In this document: in pieces, positions 56,412 to 64,000 of the stretch | Position numbering within the stretch: position 1 is the first letter of the stretch | Layout: each line of letters begins with the position of its first letter | From: Pomphorhynchus laevis | Lineage: Eukaryota > Acanthocephala > Palaeacanthocephala > Echinorhynchida > Pomphorhynchidae | Reading direction: 5' to 3' | DNA: 64,000 nucleotides | Assembly (NCBI GenBank): GCA_012934845.2 | Contig: WNNJ02003006.1 | Location: forward strand, 62,001 to 126,000 | The notes under the pieces: generated by a model | What the model was told of the DNA's origin: nothing | The model's database searches: none | Seen by the model: the letters and a program-made list of their open reading frames with translations, nothing else | Position numbers and translations under genes: made by a program

Positions 56412-57025
56412 TTGCTAATTGTTGAGTCAATTTAATTACTTTTAAAGTTATATATATGAGCCTGTTATCTTTAAGTTTAAATATAATATTGACTAATAAC
56501 TTTATATAAGTTTAGCTGTATGTATATATCCTAGGTTACTCACTGCCAAATGAAGTTGTAACTACTAATATATAGTATTTTATTTACGTGAACAGAACCC
56601 ACTTTTACATGTATTGATAAATCTATCAACATGACCCAGCGAGATCAATACGACTTTCTTATTGGGCATAACACGTGAGGGTAATTAATTTGTATTTAAG
56701 CAGTAATTGTGTCGTTATGGAGATTTAATTCTAGTCAAGCATTTGACAATATCATGAATATGCCTATATGGTAATGTAGTCAAAGCGACAGCTTGTAAGC
56801 ACTCTGCCTGTAAAAATGCCTCGAAATATTATCAGGTCGTCTAGATTGGCATTAAATGACATTGCTCTTGTCTCTATCGTATTTCTCTTAGTAATTGTTA
56901 GTTTTATGATTAAATCTTTGCAAAACTTATACAATGCATAGTGAGATTATGTATTAACAAATATTTACATAATGTAGGCAAATAATTACCATATTAATAA
57001 TCACAATATTAATATATGAGCATAC
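56412..57025. other. AT-rich remainder of the BTB intron
   Basis: No gene, repeat or element was recognised. It includes the 5' splice site at its right edge. Confidence 0.4.
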
Positions 57026-57513
57026 CTTACTTCAAGTGCTCGATCTCGAACAACACATTTATGAGCTGCGAATTCAATGCTTTTTACTATAAATAGCATG
57101 TCACATCCATGAGATTCCTTACGCATATAATTAAGAAAATAATACCATTCGGATTCAGAATTAGCTGCGTTGACTCTTTCACTGAGGGCCTGTTCACGCA
57201 TTATACTTGCGTGATATTTCAAAGATTTCCTTTTATGCGTTTTATTTGACTTTGTTGTTGTATTTCGAGTGTTCTCCGACAATCTCATAGAATGCCTACT
57301 TTGAGCATCGTCGTTATATGATGTGGAAATGCGAAATTGACTTAAGTTAAACTGATAAGGATGATACATCTGTAACTTGTCGTTCTGTTTTTGCGAATTA
57401 AACCTTTCATTATAATGATCAACGAATTGTAATTTCATATAAATTGGCTTCGACGAATAACATTTGGCATAAATAAGATCAACATTACTTAGATCAGTCG
57501 ATAAAGAATTCAT
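57026..57513 (-). CDS. BTB-domain host gene, exon 1
   Basis: ATG at 57513, with an in-frame TGA at 57534-57532 just upstream, supports this start. It encodes 162 codons plus two bases. The N-terminal 130 residues are polar with no recognised domain. The BTB start is at about residue 138 (CDMLFIVKSIEFAAHKC). The donor is AAG|GTATGC at 57026/57025. Splicing to 45925 keeps phase (AG+G gives Arg) and restores the expected AHKCVV...ALEVRALLDRS order. No stop or frame change is present in either exon, in sharp contrast to every mobile element nearby. Confidence 0.82.
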
Positions 57514-57925
57514 TATAAGGAAATGTTTATATCAAATACAGTAGCAGTTCACACAATCTAGGTCCCAATTACGATGTGTTCCCACTGTAATTGAAGTATA
57601 TTTGTAAAGTGATAATCTGTTTTAAATAATTTACTAAAGGTTCGAATAAAATAATTTTTATATCTTGAACGTCTGATTTCTTTTTATCTATTGATAAAAA
57701 GCGCCAAATTAAAGCTTCACTTGTAACATTTTCGTTATTGACATTATTTCTAAATGCATCTTGGTCAGTACATCTTGGTATATCATATCGGTATATTTTT
57801 CTAAATTCATATTAAATTTCCAATTAAAATTTTAAATATACTCTGTTGTCGACTGATTTGAAAATAATATTATAATGCATATTCTACGAATTTGTAAAAA
57901 CTAATTGCCCATTGTGTTATATTTT
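57514..57925. other. 5' flank of the BTB gene
   Basis: AT-rich sequence upstream of the BTB start codon on the minus strand. It should contain the promoter and 5' untranslated region. I see no unambiguous core promoter element. Confidence 0.35.
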
Positions 57926-58968
57926 CAATCAGCAAACTGAGTCTACGTATTTAATATAATTATAAACAAAACAAAACATAATAATGCTAAATCAAAATTA
58001 AATAATTAAATATTAAAATTAATAATTATTTTTAGATTTTCTATAATTTATATCAAGTTAAAATAAAAAATTGAAATTTAAAATAAACGTCATTTTTATG
58101 AATTGACTAATAAATAACAGACGTTGTATCAGAATAAGAATTAGAGGTCATCAGGAGGAACTGCTATGCTATCAGGTTTCGGCCCCTAACTCCTCTACCC
58201 AACATAGCAGCGGGGCCAAATACATGCTAATGATGTATTTCCTCTGATAATAACTATCTAGTATCTTATTCTAATACAAAGTATATTATTTATTATCCAT
58301 CCATAAAAATTTGCCACTTAAGAGTTTAAATTTATTCTTTATATTATTGTGTTGATTTATATATTTTACTATTTTCTGCTTGATGTTATTTTTATAGTAA
58401 CCTAGTTTAAAATATGTATCTATTAAATTATTTAAATGATTTTGAAGAAAGCCAATATCATTACATATTGTTGCAATTCTTAAAATTTCATTATTTAATG
58501 TATTATATTTTATATTATATGGTATGCATGAATGCTCATGCAAAAATATGTTTCTTGTAAATTTAAATATGTCATCTTTACGATATAAATTAATAGTAGT
58601 TTTAGTTAATGTTAATTTAATGTTCATATCTAGATATACACCTTCTTTATCATTAATATTGGTTTTGTTAAGAATAAGGCTTTCTGGATAAATGTGTTCA
58701 CTAATTGAATAAAAATTATTAGAATTAAATACACATATATCATCAATGTATCGAAACATATATTTCATATATTTATATTGTTTAGATTTAGTTTTTACAC
58801 AGTTATGAACAAATTCATATTCTATAAAGCTTAAAAACAAGTCAGCTATAATTGGGCTACTATTACCACCCATTGGAACACCTTTTACTTGTCTAAATAT
58901 AGATGTCCCTACTTTTAAATAATTTTGATTTATCAAAATATTTAAGGATTCTATTAATCCGATTTTAT
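57926..58968 (-). mobile_element. Penelope-like element, family N, copy 4
   Basis: Minus strand, 5'-truncated in the RT palm. The frame 58936-58286 (216 residues) contains VKGVPMGGNSSPIIADLFLS, FRYIDDICVF, GVYLDMNIKLTLTKTTINLY and the common C-terminus KFLWMDNK without interruption. The 3' region is complete. It lies about 400 bases upstream of the BTB start, in the same orientation as the gene. Nearly identical to copy 1 over the shared part, so both are recent. Confidence 0.85.
58153..58217 (-). other. Conserved crossing-helix motif in PLE 3' region (copy 4)
   Basis: AGGAG/CTCCT, CTGCTATG/CATAGCAG and GGCCCC/GGGGCC are all intact and in the same order as in copies 1 and 3. Confidence 0.5.
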
Positions 58969-59600
58969 TTATAATTCAATTTTATTTATAATTCAATTTC
59001 GGCAATATTCAATACTATTTGAACATGAAAAAATTTATTGTAAATTTCAATATGTAATATTTACCAAGTAGTTTTTAAATTAATCAATGTTTTGAAAAAA
59101 TAATTTACTTACATGTACATGTTTTAAATGATGATTTATTTATTTTGTATCATTCAACTTTTTGAATTATTTTGTTTTAAATAATAACTTTTTAACTCGA
59201 TTTGGTTAGTTAACACTGCGTATATCTATTAAATACAAAGTTAGCTTATTAGCACATCCTGATTTTCAGTAGATCGGCAATATTCAACGTTGTATCGATA
59301 AATAAAATACAGATGATGAATAGCTATTTTTCTACTTTCTATGTATAAGCGAATTTATTATTAGCCCTTTTTCTTTTATATAATGTGCAACTGATTGTCC
59401 ATTAAGTACTAATAACCATCCATTCAAGGAACTCAAAAAGTTACCAGAATTCTTCCTGATCAAGCATGTCAGCGATTGAATATAAGTGGATGTGATGAAA
59501 ACAATTGTAGAAAATCTGCCACTTAAGAAGGATCAAGATAGATCCGAAACGTTTGTACTTCAAATAAATAAATTTTATCCTTCATAGCCTGATTATCTAT
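58969..59600. other. AT-rich intergenic stretch
   Basis: No coding motif. Near the left edge a short repeat tttatttataattcaattt occurs twice. A hammerhead-like module lies at 59530-59550. Confidence 0.4.
59530..59550 (+). other. Stem-loop followed by GAAAC (hammerhead-like half)
   Basis: GGATC-aagata-GATCC hairpin directly followed by GAAAC, then gtttgtacttc. The upstream sequence cttaaga is at the position where CTGANGA would be expected. Only half of the ribozyme core is recognisable. Confidence 0.35.
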
Positions 59601-62170
59601 TATATATATTCACAAGGTTAGTAATTTTACTGTTCTAAATCGTGAATTGGAGGAGCTTCCTCCATTTAAGAAACTCGTTAATTTGGTTAACATTACTCCT
59701 ATAATTCCAAAACCAGTATTTCAACGAATTTCTGAGAAAATTTATGAATACACAACCTAATAGAGTTATGATTAACTCTGCAAGAGTGATGAATAACTAC
59801 AACCAGATATCCTTCGTATCCTCGGACTTAGCCACCTCTTTTGCTAAGTTCTTCAATGAAAATTGTTCCCATAAAAGAACTCTAGTACCAAAGCCTATTA
59901 TGTCGTCGGTAAAGATTACTAATATTACCCCCGACCTAGAAAAAGAAGATATCGCAGAGCTTCAAAAGCGTTATTCCCTTCAAAACATTAGATTTATTAA
60001 AAACAAAAACGACCTAACTCTTACTATTGCATTCGCAAATACCAAGAGGACAATGCCCATCTCCTGTCTACTGCAGCATTCAATCATTTCATGGGTTGCA
60101 ATCTAAACTTTACAATTGCAAATACGGACAATGTTACATTTCCACATTGTGACAAGGGTCACAAGTGGTGACACTGGAACTTTACCTGTGGTAGGATGAA
60201 GAAATGCGCAGTGTATGGATATGATGAATCCGTTCATGACGCACAATGCAAACTAGCTTAAATATGCACGAATTGCGGCCTCGAACATCCTGCGTGGTCA
60301 AGAAGATGTTCAGCATTCAAGGACTATGTGAGAAAACACAGTATAGAATAATGTCTAATCTGTCTAATTTGGCAGTTTGGCGAATGCACCCTCTAAGCCT
60401 TCCATAATATCTCTTCATGTTGCTAAATCTTCAAAGAAGAGATCAAAATCAAATTCTTCAAGTGTGGATTCTAAGAAGAGATTCACCCCTCTTCAAAGAA
60501 AGTAATCCTGTTATTACCAAGCAGAATGTAATTACCAAGCAGAATGTAAACTTCTGTAAATTGGCAGATGGGGTTACGACGAGAAATGATGATAACGACC
60601 TTGGGTAAGTGTCTCTAACGTATCCGGCTGGGTGTGGGAAGGTTAACCTTCTCACCTTCTGTTAGGACTAGGAGGAGGCATCCCACTCCAGCTAACTTAA
60701 CACAATGCAAAGTATTCAAGAGCCTTTTTCATTGAATATCCTTCAGTGGAATTCGGGAGGTGTTTCTGCCCTTAGCCTTCTATTTGGTAGATACACAGAT
60801 GTTATAGTACTTCATGAGACGCGGTCTATCCGTATTGACCTAGGACATAACTCGATTTATATCTAAGCACATTTATATCCACTATACTCCATACATAACC
60901 CCACCTCAGTCATCTTCATCTCAAGGTTTTTTAACCCTAGTAAAGAGCTCCTTAAGATCATCGCTCATACTAAACTATTCTTGTCCAGCCCTGTTTTGTT
61001 TAGCTATATCACTCTGTAAAAACGGTAAACACATCAGCATAGTCAATATCTACATACGGCCAGGATAAATTCACAAGAACCGTGATCTCCTGGATCGTAT
61101 ATTAGGTAGTAGCTATGACATGTTACTTGTTGACTTCAACGACAGAACTGGTCGTTGGATTAATGCAGCAAACCGCAGAAAAAGAACGACTATCTTATTC
61201 ACAAACCACCATCCTCCACCTTTTATTGCTCAACAACTAATTCACTCCTCGACATTATTGGTACATAAGATGTGGTTGTTGAAATCCATATGTACTAAGC
61301 AGTCGCGCCAACATCAGACCACCTCTCATGATCTTATTCGTTGGCGGATAGAGGAAGATACGTTGCTTAAAATGAGGTTTTACTTTGATCCCATCAGAGT
61401 GTTCTTTTAGGCAGCTGCTATCCAACTCTTCCCTAGAATTGGTAATGAGAATTTGACCGAATTTTATTTCTACCTCTCATCGCAAGCTACCGCGTTGCTT
61501 TTGACTACCTATGAAGGTCGCATATACAATCCCACTCCAAAAAACTCAAAGTCCTCGCTAAATTGCTACATCTTCTCAATCTCTCTGTTTCCGCCAAACA
61601 AACCATATCGAATGAATACTGAAGCTCTCTATATATAGGTTCCAGCTGAGAAGGAATAAGGCAAACATTGCTCACCTTAACCCTCTCAGATTTCCTTCTG
61701 AAAGATATTCAAGAAGGAGAAGTTTGTCTGCTAGAAGAATAAAGCCTTGGTTTAGATTAGTAGCATAAGCCCTGACAAAGTATTAGAGGAGTAAATATCC
61801 TTACATAATAATGGAGCCACTTAATCTCCTCAACCAATTCCGCCTTGGTGTGACTTCAGGAGTAGGGATCTATCTTTCACAGATATCCTAAACTCCTAGG
61901 GGCCACTTCCGGGCACCTCCAGATTCCACGCGATACTCTCCACTTGGGTCTGTCAACTTTTGACAGACAGTCGGAGAAAGGATGTCGCTATCACAATGCT
62001 AGAGGACTCAATGCTGCAGGGCTCAGATCCTTGTGAGCCTGAGGCCGTGACACAATGAAGAATTCATGAACGACCTGACTGACTTTTTTATTGTTTTCTT
62101 TTCTGCATGTTTTTCTTTTAAAACTTTTTAGTGGCTATATAGTTAACAAAATCTTTATTGTTGTAATAGA
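59601..62170 (+). mobile_element. LINE B copy 4, internally deleted (no RT)
   Basis: ORF1 from about 59640 (frame 59744-60106; knuckle remnants near 60140-60310, ending HPAWSRRCSAF in a broken frame). The ORF2 start is near 60705 with endonuclease pieces (LVDFNDRTGRWINAANRR) and linker to about 62000. At about 62002 it jumps to the 3' end (gggctcagatcc...cctgaggcc), skipping about 1.1 kb compared with copy 1 and so the whole RT. The tail agttaacaaaatctttatt matches the family. Many stops. Confidence 0.75.
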
Positions 62171-62174
62171 TAAT

Positions 62175-63380
62175 AAATATCCATTATATATAATAAATAT
62201 TTGTTTCACGTATGCTGCCCTATGCACGGTGCTCACCAACTGCTATCGGAAACATCCAATACATGCAGTTGACGACGAAATAATCACATCGGAGGAAGAC
62301 TTTACACGGATATATCCCCTTGCAATGGCAGCCTTTGCTACTGCGTATGTCCCCTTAATTATCGACTTATGCAGATGCGACGAAACTGTCTTACATCGAT
62401 GATGTGCAGACGATGGTTGTTGTGTGGGTACCATCAGCGGTCTTCATAAGGTCATGTAGCGTTTATGCGAAATCGGAAATGAGTATGGTTTTAATGTCAA
62501 TACCGAAAAGTGTAAGATACTCGTGCGTCCAAGCAATGCAAGTTCCGCGAGAGTTTTTGACGAGAACGGACCAAAATTTATATTTATAACTGAAGGTCTA
62601 ATTCTTTTAGGATCGCCATGTGGCACAAAGGATTACGTAGAAGATACGATTAGAAGAAAATTAACTGGTTGGATCGCAATGCTGAATGAGCTATCACAAA
62701 TAGCTTAGGTTGATGCGCAAGTAGCATATTACGCTTTCAGCTGTGGACTCCAACAAAAATAGAAATATTTGATGCGCACTTGCCCAATAAGTCCGGAGTT
62801 ACTGCAGTCATTCCAAGACAGTCTGATAAACGTTTTCATTCCAAAATTAACAGGTCAGAATAGAGTTACCAGCGCGATGTTTAAGACTTATACATTGCCA
62901 TTGCGAATCGGTAGTTTGAATATACTGAACATAGTGGATGAAGCTGAAGTGGAGTACGATAAGTCAAAGCGAATGTGCAGGCCACTATGCGAAGACAAGA
63001 TCTGAACAGAATTGAGGGAGTCTCAATTATTAATTGCACGTCAAATAATGGGTGGAAAGCGCGACAGTAGGCGCTGAATTTTTCCAACTCTTGTCCTGTG
63101 CGAGCGATAGAGGAGCGTCATGTTGGCTAACGGCACGTCCAACACGTCTTCGTTGCGGAAGTGGATACTCAACAATTTCATGACGCAATATGCGCTGCTT
63201 ATAGCCTGCAAAGAAACAAGGTTGCTTTAAATTGTGCGTATGGACAGCTTCCTCCATATCACATGCTCTATCTTGCAGGGTTGGAGGTAATACTCTTATT
63301 AGGCACGATCTTATGCGCAATCTTATAGCGGAAGAGTTGTATGATGTTTGTAAGGACGTAATAATTGAGTCGCAACTACG
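62175..63380 (+). pseudogene. Second unclassified RT-element relic
   Basis: Plus-strand frames: AVDDEIITSEEDFTRIYPLA and FATAYVPLIIDL (62265-62370), a CADDG-type box followed by GFNVNTEKCKILVRPSNAS (62400-62540), FITEGLILLGSPCGTKDYV (62580-62640), then FIPKLTGQNRV and PLRIGSLNILN (62840-62930). The pattern ADDG, then GLQxKWxYxxRTxP and FIPxLTG, is familiar from abundant unclassified RT proteins in invertebrate genomes. It is broken by several stops. Possibly the same superfamily as the relic at 39408-41720, but I cannot show that. Confidence 0.45.
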
Positions 63381-63410
63381 ACCGGTTGTCTATGTATGAT
63401 TATTGAAGTC

Positions 63411-63452
63411 ACGGTACTGGTGAGCTCCTTTAGAGCGAAACGCGTCTACCGT
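63411..63452 (+). ncRNA. Hammerhead ribozyme motif, type I, near-canonical
   Basis: Stem I ACGGTA (63411-63416) pairs perfectly with TACCGT (63447-63452). Core CTGGTGA (63417-63423; canonical CTGATGA), stem II GCTC/GAGC with a 5-nt loop, GAAA (63437-63440), minimal stem III CGCG, then TC (63445-63446) with cleavage expected before TACCGT. Minimal stem III is what has been reported for hammerheads of Penelope-like elements, and a PLE RT lies about 350 bases downstream on the same strand. The A-to-G change in the core should reduce or abolish activity. Confidence 0.65.
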
Positions 63453-63647
63453 TGTTGAAGTTTGTCGTCGTCACACATAGGATGACTGGGCATACTTTGC
63501 GACTTTGAATATTGCGAGAATAACTCGGTTTTATTTATTGATCTGATGAGGATATATTGAATGCTGCCTGGTGTTTATGCCTCCTCACATAGTGATACAT
63601 ATAGGCTTGTATGAGATCATGAATATCGTTTGAAATCGGGACTGGTA

Positions 63648-63752
63648 ATAGTTCCGATTAGAAGGTAATAGTCCCGATTAGAAGGTAGTAGTCCCGGTTA
63701 GAAGGTAGTAGTCCCGGTTAGAAGGTAATACTCCCGATTAGAATGTAATAGT
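63648..63752 (+). repeat. Minisatellite, about five to six units of 20 bp
   Basis: Units of the form taatagtcccgattagaagg with small changes (agtagtcccggttagaagg). It lies between the hammerhead motif and the PLE RT fragment. Confidence 0.85.
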
Positions 63753-63759
63753 TCCTTCT

Positions 63760-64000
63760 GCAGTAGAAGAAAGATATAACACCAAATGTTTATATAAACC
63801 AAGTTTATGGCTGCAATATGTTCACGATGTATTTTGTGTTTGGGATCATGATCAAGAAAACCTAATCGAATTCATCGATTGTCTAAACTCCGAATCGAAA
63901 CTCACATTCACGAGCAGCACAGAGCAAGACGCTACCGTATTCAACTTTTTTGACTTGAAATTTTCCAAAACAAGTACTAAATCATGGGAAACGTATATGT
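63760..64000 (+). pseudogene. Canonical Penelope-type RT fragment, running off the window
   Basis: Open to the window end: KPSLWLQYVHDVFCVWDHD (catalytic YVDD changed to YVHD), NLIEFIDCLNSESKLTFTSS, then FNFFDLKFSK. This is the palm motif C region of classical Penelope/Poseidon-type elements (KPxLWLRYVDDxFxxW; LPFLD). It differs from family N (YIDD) and probably belongs with the endonuclease family at 55470. The Asp-to-His change in the catalytic pair means the piece is not functional. Confidence 0.7.

Overview
This 64 kb window is AT-rich animal DNA, almost certainly from an invertebrate, and consists mostly of transposable elements in many stages of decay. The evidence for an animal is the mix of elements (CR1-like and Jockey-group LINEs, Penelope-like elements of two types, a GTF2IRD2-like hAT transposon, an LTR element of Ty3/gypsy type) and one spliced BTB-domain host gene. 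I cannot name the species. No bacterial features, tRNA or rRNA genes or CRISPR arrays were seen.

Layout. 1-1.1 kb: an old CR1-like RT fragment. About 1.5-11.9 kb: an old CR1-like LINE (called X here) split by two younger LINEs of family A, one in each orientation. 11.9-13.0 kb: a third family A copy. 13.2-14.5 kb: a 5'-truncated Penelope-like element (PLE). 15.1-17.1 kb: another CR1-like LINE on the minus strand (Z). 17.4-21.2 kb: the best copy of a Jockey-group LINE (family B). 21.2-30.4 kb: an LTR-element fossil whose left LTR holds a nearly intact LINE (C). 30.4-37.4 kb: two more family B copies. 37.4-39.4 kb: a possible hammerhead motif, a deletion derivative of LINE A and a PLE tail. 39.4-41.7 kb: an unclassified RT relic with a fresh 286-bp tandem duplication. 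41.73-44.42 kb: a hAT element with intact ends and 8-bp target duplications.

45.1-57.5 kb is the only host gene seen: a two-exon BTB protein on the minus strand, predicted at 432 residues. Its single 11.1 kb intron holds a LINE B, a near-complete PLE with its GIY-YIG domain in front of the RT (the Naiad arrangement), a second PLE fragment, a canonical PLE endonuclease, a long TA microsatellite and two inverted repeats. 57.9-64 kb: another PLE copy, an RT-less LINE B deletion derivative, an RT relic, a hammerhead ribozyme motif, a minisatellite, and a canonical PLE RT running off the window.

The most interesting thread is structured RNA tied to PLEs. There is a hammerhead-like motif with a perfect stem I at 63411-63452, further weaker hammerhead-like modules, and a conserved crossing (pseudoknot) fold in the 3' region of all four PLE copies that retain it. 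All family and clade names come from motif recognition by eye, not from database searches.
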